DNA of 33,807 nt from Nitrincola sp. A-D6. GTDB taxonomy: Bacteria > Pseudomonadota > Gammaproteobacteria > Pseudomonadales > Balneatricaceae. Positions 1 to 10,321 of this stretch are shown piece after piece; position 1 is the first letter of the stretch, and each line of letters begins with the position of its first letter. The DNA lies in contig NZ_JRLB01000028.1 in the NCBI RefSeq assembly GCF_000764495.1, forward strand, positions 1 to 33,807. The letters are read 5' to 3'. The notes under the pieces are model-generated. The model had not been told where the DNA came from. It worked only from the letters and a program-made list of their open reading frames with translations, and did not search any database. Made by a program: the position numbers and the translations under genes.

Positions 1-18
1 GATCAGGTGCATCATCGG

Positions 19-60
19 CCTCAGCCTCCAGCCTCAGCCTCAGCCTCAGTCCTCAGCCTC
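19..60. repeat. Hexanucleotide repeat (CAGCCT) at MFS gene 3' end
   Basis: Imperfect tandem copies of CAGCCT / CTCAGC run across this stretch, with small interruptions. The repeat spans the stop codon of the leftward MFS gene (46-48), so the last residues of that protein (an AEAERE-like acidic tail) are encoded by the repeat. A change in copy number of six bases would keep the frame, whereas a one-base slip would change or extend the tail. Confidence 0.7.
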
Positions 61-1305
61 TCGCTCAGCTTCTGCATGTTCCACAGCCCAGACACCCGCC
101 GCCTCCACTGCCACGGGTGAGGCGGTGGGAATGACGCCCAGATAACTTTCGGTTGCTTCCATAGGTACACTGGCTCGCTGGGTCATACGATAAAGCGCAA
201 AGAGGGCGATGGCGGCGAAGGTTGCACCCAGCACCGGCCAGAATGCGAAAGGGCCCAGCTTCTGCATTGCCCAGCCGGTGATCAGCGGGCCGGTGATGGC
301 GCCCAGGCCAAAGGTGAAGACCAGTCCACCTGAGGCGGCGGGCATCTGCTCGACCGGAAGCGCATCGTTAGTGTAAGCCAGAAACAGGGCATAGAGTGGT
401 GTTGTCACACCGCCAGCCAAAAAGGCCGATGCCAGTAACAGCCTGAAATCGCCATCGGAGAGCCAGCCCAGGATGCAGGATGTGGCTCCAAGCGTGGCTG
501 CCATAAAGATCAGTTTACGTCGATCCATTCGGTCTGACAGCCAGCCTATAGGGTATTGCAGCACCAGTGCCCCGGCAAACAGCATGGCAACGAACAGTGC
601 TATCTGACCGGTTGTTAGTCCAATCTGTGTACCGAAGACCGCGCCCATGCCTGTCTGGGTTGCGTAAACACTGCCCAGCAGAAAAATTCCTACGGTGCCG
701 AGGGGCGAGCCTGAAAACAGATCACGTAAGCGCATTGGTCTTGCGACTTCGACAGCAGGCACATGGGTCACGGTCAGCAGGATGGGTGCAAAGGAGATGG
801 ATACCAGGATTGAGGCGCCGATAAAGAGCACTGATGTCGCCGCATCGCCCAGTGTCAGCAGCCCCTGTGCACCGATGATGCCAAGCGTCTGAGCAATCAT
901 GTAGGCTGAGAGGACCTTGCCGCGTGTTTCGTTGGTGGCGGCATCATTGAGCCAGCTTTCGGCGGTGACGTAGATGCCTGACATACAGAAGCCTATTAGC
1001 ACCCGTAGCAGTGTCCAGGCCCAGGGTTCAGTCAGCAGAGGCAAAGCGATCAACCCTGCAGACATAAAACTGCCCAGTGCGGCAAATACGCGCACATGTC
1101 CCACTCGGCGGATCATTACCGGGGAGATGCGGGCACCCGACAAAAAGCCGACAAAGTAGCCTGAAGTGACAATAGCCAGTTCAGCGGACGAGAATCCCTC
1201 GATCCCGCCACGCAGGCCGATCAGGGTGAAGTGCATGCCGTTGCCCAGCATAATAAGCACGATACCGAGCAGCAGAGGCCAGACTCCGGACAGCATTTTA
1301 ACCAT
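46..1305 (-). CDS. MFS transporter, 12 TM, YcaD-like
   Basis: About 419 residues of very hydrophobic sequence with the layout of a 12-helix major facilitator protein. A loop motif like the MFS signature between helices 2 and 3 (SGARISPVMIRRVGHVRVFA) and a second cytoplasmic loop with GWLSDRMDRRK after helix 8 are visible. It resembles the YcaD subgroup of inner-membrane exporters of unknown substrate. I place the start at 1305 (MVKMLSG) rather than at the upstream in-frame Met at 1374, because GAGGG lies about 7 bases before it and the upstream extension (Cys- and Thr-rich) does not look like MFS sequence. The C-terminal tail after the last helix is acidic and repeat-encoded. No neighbour on the same strand indicates a substrate, so only the family is secure. 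Confidence 0.85.
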   Translation of the reverse strand: MVKMLSGVWPLLLGIVLIMLGNGMHFTLIGLRGGIEGFSSAELAIVTSGYFVGFLSGARISPVMIRRVGHVRVFAALGSFMSAGLIALPLLTEPWAWTLLRVLIGFCMSGIYVTAESWLNDAATNETRGKVLSAYMIAQTLGIIGAQGLLTLGDAATSVLFIGASILVSISFAPILLTVTHVPAVEVARPMRLRDLFSGSPLGTVGIFLLGSVYATQTGMGAVFGTQIGLTTGQIALFVAMLFAGALVLQYPIGWLSDRMDRRKLIFMAATLGATSCILGWLSDGDFRLLLASAFLAGGVTTPLYALFLAYTNDALPVEQMPAASGGLVFTFGLGAITGPLITGWAMQKLGPFAFWPVLGATFAAIALFALYRMTQRASVPMEATESYLGVIPTASPVAVEAAGVWAVEHAEAEREAED

Positions 1306-1589
1306 GAAACACCCTCGCGCGTTGGTACATCGTGTAAAAACGAGAGCGTCGCACGGACAGGTTGAGGTTAGCATCGCTGTAGCGGCGCAATTTTGTCTGT
1401 TTACGACAGGGGGTGCAGCGGTATTGAAACTTGAGGCTTTGAGCAGGCCTGAAGTAGAGAATCACAGGAAAACCGGTCAGAAACTATGCAAGAATTTTAA
1501 AGCAGGGCTTTAAAAAAAGAGGCGTTTGGGGATGAAATTTTTTACAGAAATGTTGCGGATGATTTTATTAAAGCAGGCACACAAATAAA

Positions 1590-1665
1590 TGGTGCCCGGA
1601 GGCGGAATCGAACCACCGACACGAGGATTTTCAATCCTCTGCTCTACCGACTGAGCTATCCGGGC
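1590..1665 (-). tRNA. tRNA-Phe (GAA)
   Basis: On the minus strand a 76-base cloverleaf begins GCCCGGA and ends TCCGGGC followed by an encoded CCA. The acceptor arms pair perfectly (7 bp). The anticodon loop reads TTGAAAA with anticodon GAA, and the T-loop has GGTTCGATTCC. The D-loop contains GGTAGAGC. All positions agree with bacterial tRNA-Phe. It stands alone between the MFS gene and aguA. Confidence 0.97.
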
Positions 1666-1740
1666 TAACCGAGGCGCGTATTAAATTAAATTTGAGCCCT
1701 TACGTCAACACCTTTACTGAAATACTTATGTTTTTTTGCA

Positions 1741-1762
1741 TAAAAGCCCCTTCAGCGGGGCT
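1741..1762 (-). terminator. Rho-independent terminator of aguA
   Basis: Read leftward, AGCCCC (1762-1757), a six-base loop and GGGGCT (1750-1745) form a stem followed by TTTTA and, a little further, a long T-run in the complementary sense. The stop codon of aguA (1752-1754) lies inside the loop, so translation finishes within the terminator. This ends the puuB-aguB-aguA transcript. Confidence 0.75.
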
Positions 1763-2852
1763 GTTGTTGAGTAATACAATGAATATTACCGCCACCGAGG
1801 AGTATTTCCCGTCCTGGAACCTGCACCACGCGATGGTTGGGACAGAGTGACTGGATAATGCGCAGGGCTTCGGCATCCATCGGGTCGTTGAAACCGGGCA
1901 TGACGATGCCGCCGTTACAGAACAGAAAGTTGATATAACTGCCTGCCAGACGATTGCCAGCCTGGCGGGGTTGGGTGGCATCTATCGGATCGACGCCCTC
2001 CGCTTCTTCGGCGGTCATATAGAGTGGGCCAGGCAGGGGCAGCTTGTGCACTGTGAGTGGCCGCCCTTGGGCATCGGTCTGCTGGCTGAGGTAGTCCAGT
2101 GCTGCCTGTGAATGGGCGTATTGCGGGTCCTGGGTATCATCTGTCCAGGCCAGCAGCACTTCGCCAGGGGCGATAAAGCAGGCGATATTATCCACATGCT
2201 CGTCGGTTTCATCCTCAAAGATGCCCCGTGGTAGCCAAAGTACCTTGTCGATACCCAGGTAGTCGCTCAGTTGCGCTTCGATATCGGCACGGCTGAGGTG
2301 CGGGTTACGATTGGGGTTCAGCAGGCAGGCCTCGGTAGTCAGCAGGGTGCCTTCACCATCCACGTGAATGGCACCACCTTCCAGGACAAAGTCAGTGCGG
2401 TAACGGCTTAAACCTTCAACCTGCAGGACTTTGCGGGCAACCTGATCATCCTTGTCCCAAGGGAAGTAGAGGCCACCGTTCAGCCCGCCCCAGGCGTTAA
2501 ATTGCCAGTCTATTCCGCGCAGCTCCCCTGTCGGGTTGCGTACAAAGGTTGGGCCGGTATCGCGCATCCATGAATCGTTAGTGGATAGCTCGATAAGCCG
2601 TATACCAGGGGCTTCAGCCAGTTGCGCCGCGGCATTCTCATACTGAGCGGCTGACACGCCAATCGTGACGGGTTCGAATTCGGCGATGGCGCGTGCAACG
2701 GCAGCAAAGGCTTGTTGTGCCGGTTTTGCGCCCAGGCGCCAGTTGTCTGGGCGTTCCGGCCAGATCATCCAGGTTTGGGCATGGGGGTGCCATTCAGCTG
2801 GCATGCTGAAGTCGTCCTGGCGCGGTGTGGTATTTAAGGTCCGGCTACTCAT
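1752..2852 (-). CDS. aguA: Agmatine deiminase
   Basis: This 366-residue protein belongs to the peptidyl-arginine deiminase-like (PAD_porph) family. Agmatine deiminase hydrolyses agmatine to N-carbamoylputrescine and ammonia in the cytoplasm. Recognisable blocks include the N-terminal [22 protein letters not shown], the WMRDTGPTF block, the [18 protein letters not shown] block and the C-terminal GGGNIHC with the catalytic Cys at residue 359, seven residues from the end. Length is normal for the family. The start ATG overlaps the TAA stop of aguB (TAATG), which implies translational coupling. With aguB and the oxidase upstream it forms a leftward operon that channels agmatine into putrescine degradation. 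I see no defect. Confidence 0.96.
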   Translation of the reverse strand: MSSRTLNTTPRQDDFSMPAEWHPHAQTWMIWPERPDNWRLGAKPAQQAFAAVARAIAEFEPVTIGVSAAQYENAAAQLAEAPGIRLIELSTNDSWMRDTGPTFVRNPTGELRGIDWQFNAWGGLNGGLYFPWDKDDQVARKVLQVEGLSRYRTDFVLEGGAIHVDGEGTLLTTEACLLNPNRNPHLSRADIEAQLSDYLGIDKVLWLPRGIFEDETDEHVDNIACFIAPGEVLLAWTDDTQDPQYAHSQAALDYLSQQTDAQGRPLTVHKLPLPGPLYMTAEEAEGVDPIDATQPRQAGNRLAGSYINFLFCNGGIVMPGFNDPMDAEALRIIQSLCPNHRVVQVPGREILLGGGNIHCITQQQPR

Positions 2853-3724
2853 TAGTGGGTTTTTCCGTCTTTGGTTAATAGCACCGAAAACAGGTCAGGT
2901 CGGCGGTCACGGAAGATGCCCCAGCTATGCCGTTTGTGAGCTATGGCGTCGAGGTCAAAGCTGTGTACCAGGACACCGCTGCTGTCGCGATCCAGCTCGG
3001 CTACTTTTTTGCCGGCTTCATCGGCAATAAATGAAGAGCCATAGAAAGTAATGGATGAGTCGCCTTCGCTTTCTATGCCGGTGCGGTTGCTGGCGATCAG
3101 CGGTACCAGATTGGCACCGGCATGGCCACACTGCACGGTCTGCCAGTGATCGCGAGAGTCCAGGCTGGGGTCTTGCGGTTCGCTGCCGATAGCAGTGGGA
3201 TAAAACAGCAGCTCAGCACCCATCAGCGCCATGGCCCGCGCGCACTCCGGATACCACTGATCCCAGCAGATACCCACACCGATACGGCCATAAGCGGTAT
3301 CCCAGACCTTGAAACCGGTGTCGCCGGGGGTGAAATAGAATTTCTCTGAATAACCCGGTCCATCGGGTATATGGCTTTTGCGGTAGATACCCAGCAGGCT
3401 GCCATCGGCATCGATAATGGCGATGCTGTTGTAATAGGCGTTGTTGCAGCGCTCATAAAAGCTGATCGGCAAAACCACCCGCAGTTCGGCGGCAATGCGG
3501 CTGAAATGGGCAATGGCCGGGTTGTCTTCTACGCTGGTAGCGAAGGTCAGGTAGTCATAAATTTGCTTCTGACAGAAGTAGCAGCGTTCAAAGAGCTCCT
3601 GTAGCAGAATGATCTGCGCCCCTTGTGCATGGGCCTGGCGAACCAGGGCTTCGGCACTGGCTATATTCTCTTCAACATCCCAACCGCAGGACATCTGGGT
3701 GGCAGCAACGCTGACTGTACGCAT
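2852..3724 (-). CDS. aguB: N-carbamoylputrescine amidase
   Basis: This is a 290-residue carbon-nitrogen hydrolase (nitrilase superfamily) that splits N-carbamoylputrescine to putrescine, CO2 and ammonia. The catalytic Glu-Lys-Cys triad is visible: E43 in LLQELFE, K116 in [12 protein letters not shown] and C153 in [12 protein letters not shown]. The block [15 protein letters not shown] is characteristic of AguB rather than of general nitrilases. A good ribosome site (CAGGAGAG) precedes the ATG at 3724. The gene is one step before aguA in substrate order reversed, and the two overlap by one base, so they are surely co-expressed. Length and residues are normal. Confidence 0.96.
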   Translation of the reverse strand: MRTVSVAATQMSCGWDVEENIASAEALVRQAHAQGAQIILLQELFERCYFCQKQIYDYLTFATSVEDNPAIAHFSRIAAELRVVLPISFYERCNNAYYNSIAIIDADGSLLGIYRKSHIPDGPGYSEKFYFTPGDTGFKVWDTAYGRIGVGICWDQWYPECARAMALMGAELLFYPTAIGSEPQDPSLDSRDHWQTVQCGHAGANLVPLIASNRTGIESEGDSSITFYGSSFIADEAGKKVAELDRDSSGVLVHSFDLDAIAHKRHSWGIFRDRRPDLFSVLLTKDGKTH

Positions 3725-3769
3725 AGTAAAACACTCTCCTGAATTAAACCCCTGAAATATATTCCCGAA

Positions 3770-5056
3770 TTAAATGCCTAGCCGGTCACGCAAATTGTAG
3801 TAGAGCGCTCCCATGGCGGTAAAAGGCACGCGGAATAAACGCCCACCCGGGAAAGGATAGTGTGGCAGACTGGCAAAGGCGTCAAAGCGTTCGGCCTGGC
3901 CCTGTATCGCCAGTGCCAGGGATTTGCCCGCAACGTGGGTAAAGGTGACCCCGTGACCTGAGCAGCCTTGTGAGTAGTAGATGTTGCTGCCGATTCGGCC
4001 CATCTGCGGCAGGCGTGACAGGGTGAGTAGAAAGTTACCCGTCCAGGCGTAATCCACCTTGATATTGGCCAGCTCCGGGAAGGTTTGTTGCATTTTCGGG
4101 CGAATAATCCGCTCTATATCGGCAGGGTCTCTGGCACCATAGATAACACCACCACCGTAGATCAGGCGCTTGTCACCGGACAAACGGTAGTAGTCCAGCA
4201 GGTAGTTGCAGTCTTCAATACAGTAGTCTTGCGGGATTAAGCGCGCGGCTTGCTCGTCGCTCAGGGGTTCGGTGGTAATTACTTGAGTGCCGCAAGGCAT
4301 GGATTTCGACGCCAGTTGTGGCAGCAGATCGCCAAGATAGGCATTACCCGCCACCACAGCAAAGCGGGCCTTCACAGAACCCTGTGCGGTGACCAGCTCT
4401 ACCGGCTCTCCGGGTTTGATCTGGGTGACGGCAGAATATTCGTAGATTTTTCCACCGAGTGATTCCAGGGCAGCGGCCTCCCCCAGTGCCAGATTCAGTG
4501 GATGGATATGCCCACCGGTATGATCCAGTGCCCCGCCGACATAGCGTTCGCTGTCTACAACACCACGAATGCCCTTGGCATCCATCAGTTCCAGTTGATC
4601 ATAACCGTACTTTTTCCAGAGCCTTTGCTGGGATTCCAGGTGCTTCAGTTGTTGGTTGGTGATAGCGGCCATAACACCGCCCTCTTTCAGGTCACAGTCA
4701 ATAGCATAATCTTTAACCCGTTGGCGAATGATCTGTGCACCTTCAAAGGCCATTTCTGCCAATAGCTTGAGGTTGCCTGGGCTGGCCTGCTTTTCGATTG
4801 CATCGAGGTCACGGCTATAGCTGTTGACGATCTGCCCGCCATTGCGCCCGGAAGCGCCCCAGCCGACGCTGGCGGCTTCAAGTACGACCACTTTATAGCC
4901 AGCTTCAGCCAGAAACAGCGCTGTAGAAAGGCCGGTATAGCCTGCACCTATCACACACACATCCGCTTCGACCTGGCCTTGCAGGGCGGGTCTGGGCGGT
5001 GTGGGATTGGCCGAGGCGGCATAATAGGATGGAACCGGATCAAAAGCTGTCATCAC
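3770..5056 (-). CDS. puuB: Gamma-glutamylputrescine oxidase-like FAD oxidoreductase
   Basis: This 428-residue protein has the DAO-type flavin oxidoreductase fold. The dinucleotide site DVCVIGAGYTGLS lies at residues 33-45 with GxGxxG at 37-42, and GWGASGRNGGQI follows, a hallmark of the PuuB/OrdL group. The C-terminal block YYSQGCSGHGVTFTH is also typical. The enzyme family oxidises gamma-glutamylputrescine to the aldehyde with O2. The gene sits 45 bases before aguB on the same strand and diverges from puuC, so the group can carry agmatine to putrescine and on to gamma-glutamyl-GABA. A second paralogue lies at 13412-14710. Exact amine specificity is inferred from context. Confidence 0.88.
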   Translation of the reverse strand: MMTAFDPVPSYYAASANPTPPRPALQGQVEADVCVIGAGYTGLSTALFLAEAGYKVVVLEAASVGWGASGRNGGQIVNSYSRDLDAIEKQASPGNLKLLAEMAFEGAQIIRQRVKDYAIDCDLKEGGVMAAITNQQLKHLESQQRLWKKYGYDQLELMDAKGIRGVVDSERYVGGALDHTGGHIHPLNLALGEAAALESLGGKIYEYSAVTQIKPGEPVELVTAQGSVKARFAVVAGNAYLGDLLPQLASKSMPCGTQVITTEPLSDEQAARLIPQDYCIEDCNYLLDYYRLSGDKRLIYGGGVIYGARDPADIERIIRPKMQQTFPELANIKVDYAWTGNFLLTLSRLPQMGRIGSNIYYSQGCSGHGVTFTHVAGKSLALAIQGQAERFDAFASLPHYPFPGGRLFRVPFTAMGALYYNLRDRLGI

Positions 5057-5110
5057 AACCTCACTGTCGGAAATTAGCTGTCAGTCTATGCCAGAAAAAC
5101 CTATCTTGAA

Positions 5111-5138
5111 AGCAGGTTACTGGCTGAATTAACCTGCT
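5111..5138. promoter_or_regulatory. Perfect 9-bp inverted repeat, candidate operator
   Basis: AGCAGGTTA (5111-5119) and TAACCTGCT (5130-5138) are perfect inverted arms 10 bases apart in the 117-base gap between the divergent puuB and puuC genes. The arm centres are about two helical turns apart (19 bases), as expected for a dimeric repressor. No regulator gene is adjacent; a PuuR-type or other polyamine regulator is a guess. The distance to the puuC start is about 35 bases. Confidence 0.5.
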
Positions 5139-5173
5139 ATGATTGTTTCATATCTTCAGCTTACGAGGTACTT

Positions 5174-6672
5174 ATGTCTACACCTAAAACGCGTCAGGAG
5201 TGGCAAGCACTGGCATCTACTCTGGAATTTAATGGACAGGCATTTATTAACGGTCATTATTGCCCGGCGGTCTCCGGTGAAACCTTTGCATCCATCAGCC
5301 CGGTGGATGGAAAAACGCTGACAGAGGTTGCCAGTTGTGATCAGGCTGATGCCGACATCGCGGTGCTTGCAGCCCGGCAGAGCTTTGAATCCGGTGTCTG
5401 GAGCCAGTTGGCTCCGGCGAAACGCAAGAAGGTGCTGCTACGTTTTGCCGAGCTGATACTGGAAAACCGTGAAGAGCTGGCGTTGCTGGAAACCCTGGAT
5501 ATGGGCAAACCGATCAGCCATGCCTTTAAAGGTGATGTACCGGCGACAGCGCGTGCCATCAGTTGGACAGCCGAGGCGATCGACAAGGTATACGACGAGC
5601 TGGCACCGACACCGGCGAATCAGATAGGCATGGTCACCCGTGAACCCATCGGTGTGGTGGCGGCTATCGTACCCTGGAATTTTCCGCTGATTATGGCGGC
5701 CTGGAAGCTGGCACCTGCGCTGGCGACGGGTAACTCGGTTATCCTTAAGCTTCGGAAAAATCGCCATTGAGCGCTATCCGTCTGGCGGCGCTGGCACAGC
5801 AAGCTGGTATCCCCGATGGCGTATTCAATGTGTTGCCCGGTTACGGACATACCGTGGGCAAGGCCTTGGCGCTGCATCAGGATGTTGACTGTCTGGTGTT
5901 TACCGGCTCCACCGGTGTGGCCAAGCAGTTACTGATCTATGCGGGTGAGTCGAATATGAAGCGCGTGTGGCTGGAAGCGGGTGGCAAGAGCCCGAATATC
6001 GTCTTTGCCGATGCCCCGGATCTGGATCGTGCCGCCACTGAAGCGGCATCGGCCATTGCCTTCAATCAGGGAGAAGTCTGTACCGCGGGTAGTCGTTTGT
6101 TGGTGGAAGCCAGCATTAAAGACGATTTTGTCTTACGCGTGGCCAAGGCATTGAAAGCCTGGCAGCCGGGTCATCCACTGGATCCACAAACCACCTGTGG
6201 CGCCATAGTCGATCAGCAGCAACTGGAACGGGTTATCGGTTATATCGAAGCAGGTGTACAGGAAGGTGCGACCCTGGCAGAGGGTGGAAGCCAGGTGCTG
6301 CAGGATAGTGGTGGTTTCTTCGTGCAGCCTACGCTGTTTGATAATGTAACCAATCAGATGAAAATTGCGGCTGAAGAGATCTTTGGACCGGTGCTATCGG
6401 TGATTCCCTTTGAAACGGCAGACGAGGCAATTGCGATTGCCAATGATTCTATCTATGGACTGGCCGCTGCGGTTTGGACTGCCGATATTAACAAAGCACA
6501 CAAAACCGCTAAAGCACTGCGTGCCGGTAGTGTGTGGATCAACCATTATGATGGTGGTGATATGACGGCCCCCTTTGGTGGCTTCAAACAGTCTGGCAAT
6601 GGCCGTGATAAATCCCTGCATGCTTTCGACAAGTACACCGAGTTGAAGGCAACCTGGATTGAGCTTTACTGA
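5174..6672 (+). pseudogene. puuC: Gamma-Glu-GABA-aldehyde dehydrogenase, one-base frameshift
   Basis: The product is an NAD(P)-dependent aldehyde dehydrogenase that oxidises gamma-glutamyl-gamma-aminobutyraldehyde. Two overlapping frames together encode a full-length enzyme. The first (5174-about 5750) carries the N-terminal cofactor part ending in GNSVILK. The second continues with SAIRLAALAQQAGIPDGVFNVLPGYG, the Glu block WLEAGGKSPN and the catalytic Cys block GEVCTAGSRL. Adding one C in the CC run at about 5750 restores AAG-CCT-TCG-GAA (KPSE) and a single frame of 499 residues, the usual length. No other defect is seen. ATG at 5174 has GAGGT upstream. Either a sequencing error or a recent single-base deletion explains this. 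It diverges from puuB across the inverted repeat at 5111-5138. Confidence 0.9.
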
Positions 6673-6706
6673 GTGTAAGTGCTTACTTATAGTTTAAGGT
6701 GAGTGC

Positions 6707-6994
6707 GTGGAGAGCGACTGGAAAACACAACTCTATACCCTGTTAGATGCCTTGCCACCGGATCGGGTGATCAGTTATGGCGGGCTGGCGCAGCAACTCG
6801 ACGGCGTTAATGCACGCATGGTGGCGCGGGCTATGGCTAACTTGCCGCAAGGCACGACTCTGCCCTGGCATCGAGTGATTCGAAGCGATGGCCAGCTTGC
6901 CGATCATGCTGGCGCCGCCGAGCAACGTGCGCGGCTGTTAGCGGATGGGATTTTGTTGCAGGGTAACCGGGTACCCAAAGGTTATTTTCTGTAA
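6707..6994 (+). CDS. atl: Alkyltransferase-like protein (MGMT-like, Trp for Cys)
   Basis: A 95-residue protein similar to the DNA-binding domain of O6-alkylguanine-DNA alkyltransferase. The active-site PCHRV(I/V) motif reads PWHRVI at residues 53-58, so the alkyl-accepting Cys is replaced by Trp. That change defines the ATL family (E. coli YbaZ-like), which binds O6-alkylguanine and hands it to nucleotide excision repair without repairing it directly. The helix-turn-helix part (YGGLAQQLDG) and the RAMANLP region are intact. The start is GTG at 6707, preceded by AAGGTGAG. It lies 34 bases after puuC on the same strand but has no metabolic link, and it ends at a strong terminator shared with hutH. 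Confidence 0.9.
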   Translation: MESDWKTQLYTLLDALPPDRVISYGGLAQQLDGVNARMVARAMANLPQGTTLPWHRVIRSDGQLADHAGAAEQRARLLADGILLQGNRVPKGYFL

Positions 6995-7020
6995 GTCTTC
7001 CTGAAACAAACTGAAATAAA

Positions 7021-7050
7021 ATCCCCCTGCCCAAAACCGGGCAGGGGGAT
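7021..7050. terminator. Bidirectional terminator between atl and hutH
   Basis: A perfect 12-bp stem (7021-7032 against 7039-7050), very G/C-rich, encloses a six-base loop. A-rich sequence (GAAATAAA) precedes it and TTTGT follows, so it can end transcripts from both the rightward atl/puuC side and the leftward hut operon. Confidence 0.88.
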
Positions 7051-7066
7051 TTGTATAGGTTTGTGC

Positions 7067-8599
7067 TTACAGGCTGGGTAGCAGAGATGGCGGTACCAGA
7101 CTGCTTAAACGCTGGGTGAGCAGCAAGTCGATGGCTGCCTGGATATCGGGCGCAAAAAAGCGATCCTTATCATAGTAGCTGACTTGTTCACGTAACCAGA
7201 CACGTGCCTGTTCCAGTGATGCGGTGGTTTTGAGTCCTTTGCGGAATTCCAGGCCCTGGCAGGCTGCCAGCCACTCGATTGCCAGTACACCGCGGGTATT
7301 CTCAGCCATTTCCCACAGGCGTTTGCCGGCATTCGGTGCCATGGACACATGGTCTTCCTGGTTGGCGGACGTCGGCAGGCTATCGACACTGTGTGGATGA
7401 GACAGCGCCTTATTATCGCTGGCCAGGGCAGCCGCCGTGACTTGCGCAATCATAAAGCCGGAATTGACCCCGCCGTTTTCAACCAGAAATGGCGGTAACT
7501 GAGACATGTGCTTATCCATCATCAAGGAAATACGTCGTTCAGTCAGTGAACCGATTTCTGCAATCGCCAGCGCCAGATTGTCGGCAGCCATGGCCACAGG
7601 CTCAGCATGGAAATTGCCACCGGAAATAATGTCGCCGGACTCGGCGAACACCAGCGGATTATCGGACACGGCATTGGCTTCAACCAGCAGCACCTCGGCA
7701 GCCTGGCGTATCTGAGTCAGGCAGGCGCCCATGACCTGCGGCTGACAACGCAATGAATAAGGGTCTTGCACCTTGTCGCAATGGCTGTGAGAGTCACTGA
7801 TTGCGCTGCGTTCCTGTAACAGATGTCGATAGGCGGCAGCGGCATCGATCTGGCCCTGCTGTCCACGTATGGCGTGGATGCGTGCATCAAAAGGGCTGCG
7901 TGAGCTCAGGGTGGCCTCAACCGTGAGTGAGCCACACACGGTGGCTGCAGCATAGAGATCTTCAGCTTCAAACAGGCCGCGCAAGGCATAGGCCGTTGAC
8001 ACCTGCGTGCCGTTGAGCAGCGCCAGTCCTTCTTTGGGTGCCAGGGACAAGGGTTGCAGCCCCGCTACTTCAAGGGCTTGCATTGCACTGATCCATTCAC
8101 CACGGTAACGTGCACGCCCCTCTCCCAGTAGCACGGCGCTCATGTGCGCCAGGGGTGCCAGGTCGCCGGAGGCCCCGACAGAGCCACGTAAAGGAATGCA
8201 GGGGTAAATTTCCAGATTGATCAGCCTGATCAGCGCGTCTAATACGCTACGACGAATGCCGGAAAAGCCCCGTGCCAGGCTGTTAACCTTGAGTACCATG
8301 ATTAGCCGTACCAGCTCATCAGAGATGGCATTACCGAGTCCGGTTGCATGTGACAGTACCAGTGAACGCTGCAGGCTCTCCAGATCTTCATGTTTGATAC
8401 GCGTTTGTGCCAGCAGGCCAAAGCCCGTATTGATGCCGTATACCGTGCGATCTTCAGCAACCACCCGGTTAACGCAGGCAACCGATGCTTCAATGGCTGA
8501 ATTGGCACTGGCCGGTAGCTCAATCTTGATTGGCTGGGTGTAGACCTGTCGCAGTTGCGCCAGTGTCATCTGTCCAGGTTGAATGCCTAGTGTATTCAT
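7067..8599 (-). CDS. hutH: Histidine ammonia-lyase
   Basis: The enzyme removes ammonia from L-histidine to give urocanate, the first step of histidine degradation in the cytoplasm. It has 510 residues, the normal length. The Ala-Ser-Gly triad that cyclises to the MIO electrophile is at residues 143-145 in [15 protein letters not shown]. The Tyr-containing YGINTGFG block is at residues 54-61, and SDNPLVF and the [12 protein letters not shown] block further support HutH. The ATG overlaps the stop of hutU by four bases (ATGA, 8596-8599). It is the last gene of the hut operon and ends at the stem-loop 7021-7050. Confidence 0.97.
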   Translation of the reverse strand: MNTLGIQPGQMTLAQLRQVYTQPIKIELPASANSAIEASVACVNRVVAEDRTVYGINTGFGLLAQTRIKHEDLESLQRSLVLSHATGLGNAISDELVRLIMVLKVNSLARGFSGIRRSVLDALIRLINLEIYPCIPLRGSVGASGDLAPLAHMSAVLLGEGRARYRGEWISAMQALEVAGLQPLSLAPKEGLALLNGTQVSTAYALRGLFEAEDLYAAATVCGSLTVEATLSSRSPFDARIHAIRGQQGQIDAAAAYRHLLQERSAISDSHSHCDKVQDPYSLRCQPQVMGACLTQIRQAAEVLLVEANAVSDNPLVFAESGDIISGGNFHAEPVAMAADNLALAIAEIGSLTERRISLMMDKHMSQLPPFLVENGGVNSGFMIAQVTAAALASDNKALSHPHSVDSLPTSANQEDHVSMAPNAGKRLWEMAENTRGVLAIEWLAACQGLEFRKGLKTTASLEQARVWLREQVSYYDKDRFFAPDIQAAIDLLLTQRLSSLVPPSLLPSL

Positions 8600-10305
8600 T
8601 TTACATCTCCCTGCGTCGTGATCATCGGAAGATCCAGGCCGTTGTCCTGAGCGCAGTCTTTGGCAATAGCATAGCCCGCATCAGCATGACGCATCACCCC
8701 TGTGCCTGGGTCGTTGCGCAGGACGCGGCCCAGGCGCGCATGCGCGGCATCGGTTCCATCAGCGACTATTACCACACCTGCGTGCTGCGAGAAGCCCATG
8801 CCTACACCACCGCCATGGTGCAGGGACACCCAGGTAGCGCCACCGGCGGTGTTCAACAGTGCGTTCAGTAGCGGCCAATCGGAAACTGCATCGGAGCCAT
8901 CCAGCATGCTTTCCGTTTCACGGTTAGGGCTGGCGACTGAACCTGAATCGAGATGATCCCGGCCAATCACTACGGGGGCTTTAAGTTCCCCTTTGCGTAC
9001 CATCTCATTGAAGGCCTGTCCCAGGCGCACCCGGTCTTTCAAACCCACCCAGCAGATACGTGCAGGAAGACCCTGGAAGCTGATGCGCTCACGCGCCATG
9101 TCCAGCCAGTTGTGCAGCTGTGGGTTATCCGGAATCAGTTCTTTGACCTTGGCGTCGGTCTTGTAGATGTCTTCCGGGTCACCGGAAAGCGCCGCCCAAC
9201 GGAACGGGCCTATGCCCTGGCAAAATAGCGGACGTATATAAGCGGGTACGAAGCCGGGGAAATCAAATGCATTGTTTACACCCTCCTCCTTGGCCATTTG
9301 GCGAATATTGTTGCCATAGTCGAAGGTGGGTATGCCTTGCTGCTGGAAGGCCAGCATGGCCTGAACATGAACGGCCATCGATTGCTTGGCGGCTTTGATC
9401 ACAACATTCGCTTCGGTTTTGCCACGTGCAACATATTCATCCCAGCTCCAGCCGGAAGGCAGGTAGCCGTGCAAGGGGTCGTGGGCACTGGTCTGATCTG
9501 TGACCATATCGGGGCGCACACCCCGGCGTATCAACTCCGGCAGTATATCGGCTGCATTGCCGCACAGCCCGATAGAGACAGCCTGACCGGCTGCTGTGTA
9601 GTGTTTGATGCGTTCCAGTGCGTCATCAAGGTCTTTGGCCTGCTCATCCAGATAGCGGGTGCGCAGGCGAAAATCGATACTACTTTGCTGACATTCGATA
9701 TTGAGTGAGCAGGCACCTGCCAGTGTCGCGGCCAGTGGCTGAGCGCCGCCCATGCCGCCTAATCCGGCGGTTAGAATCCAGCGGCCTTTCAGCTTGCCAT
9801 CATAGTGTTGGCGCCCTGCTTCCACAAAGGTTTCGTAGGTGCCCTGTACGATCCCCTGAGAGCCTATGTAGATCCAGGAGCCAGCCGTCATCTGCCCATA
9901 CATCATCAACCCTTTGCGATCCAGCTCATTGAAATGCTCCCAGTTGGCCCAGTGAGGAACCAGGTTTGAGTTAGCAATCAAGACGCGCGGTGCATCTGCA
10001 TGGGTTTTGAACACCCCAACCGGCTTGCCAGACTGTATCAGCAGCGTTTCATCCATTTCCAGACGCTTGAGTACCTCAACAATTTTGTCGAAGCAGGGCC
10101 AATCGCGTGCAGCACGCCCTATGCCGCCATACACCACCAGGTCTTCAGGGCGTTCGGCTACGTCAGGATCCAGGTTGTTCATCAGCATGCGCAGGGCCGC
10201 TTCGGTCAACCAGTTTTTGCAGCTCAGTGTACTGCCGGTGGGGGCATGGATGATGCGTGTAGCATCGTGACGCAGGTCTTGTGTATGGGCCGGTGGGGCA
10301 TTCAT
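8596..10305 (-). CDS. hutU: Urocanate hydratase
   Basis: This NAD-dependent enzyme converts urocanate to imidazolonepropionate. The 569-residue length is typical. Visible family blocks are [17 protein letters not shown], the glycine-rich [12 protein letters not shown] near residue 180 that contacts [17 protein letters not shown], and the active-site Cys at 418 in [31 protein letters not shown] lies near the C-terminus. A strong GAGGAG ribosome site precedes the ATG at 10305, 16 bases after the hutG stop. No defect is seen. Confidence 0.97.
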   Translation of the reverse strand: MNAPPAHTQDLRHDATRIIHAPTGSTLSCKNWLTEAALRMLMNNLDPDVAERPEDLVVYGGIGRAARDWPCFDKIVEVLKRLEMDETLLIQSGKPVGVFKTHADAPRVLIANSNLVPHWANWEHFNELDRKGLMMYGQMTAGSWIYIGSQGIVQGTYETFVEAGRQHYDGKLKGRWILTAGLGGMGGAQPLAATLAGACSLNIECQQSSIDFRLRTRYLDEQAKDLDDALERIKHYTAAGQAVSIGLCGNAADILPELIRRGVRPDMVTDQTSAHDPLHGYLPSGWSWDEYVARGKTEANVVIKAAKQSMAVHVQAMLAFQQQGIPTFDYGNNIRQMAKEEGVNNAFDFPGFVPAYIRPLFCQGIGPFRWAALSGDPEDIYKTDAKVKELIPDNPQLHNWLDMARERISFQGLPARICWVGLKDRVRLGQAFNEMVRKGELKAPVVIGRDHLDSGSVASPNRETESMLDGSDAVSDWPLLNALLNTAGGATWVSLHHGGGVGMGFSQHAGVVIVADGTDAAHARLGRVLRNDPGTGVMRHADAGYAIAKDCAQDNGLDLPMITTQGDVK

Positions 10306-10321
10306 ACAATTCTCCTCATTG

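Noticed and set aside
1306..1589. Small gene between the MFS gene and tRNA-Phe
   Set aside because: Open frames there overlap the MFS gene on the other strand and lack a ribosome site or family-like sequence.
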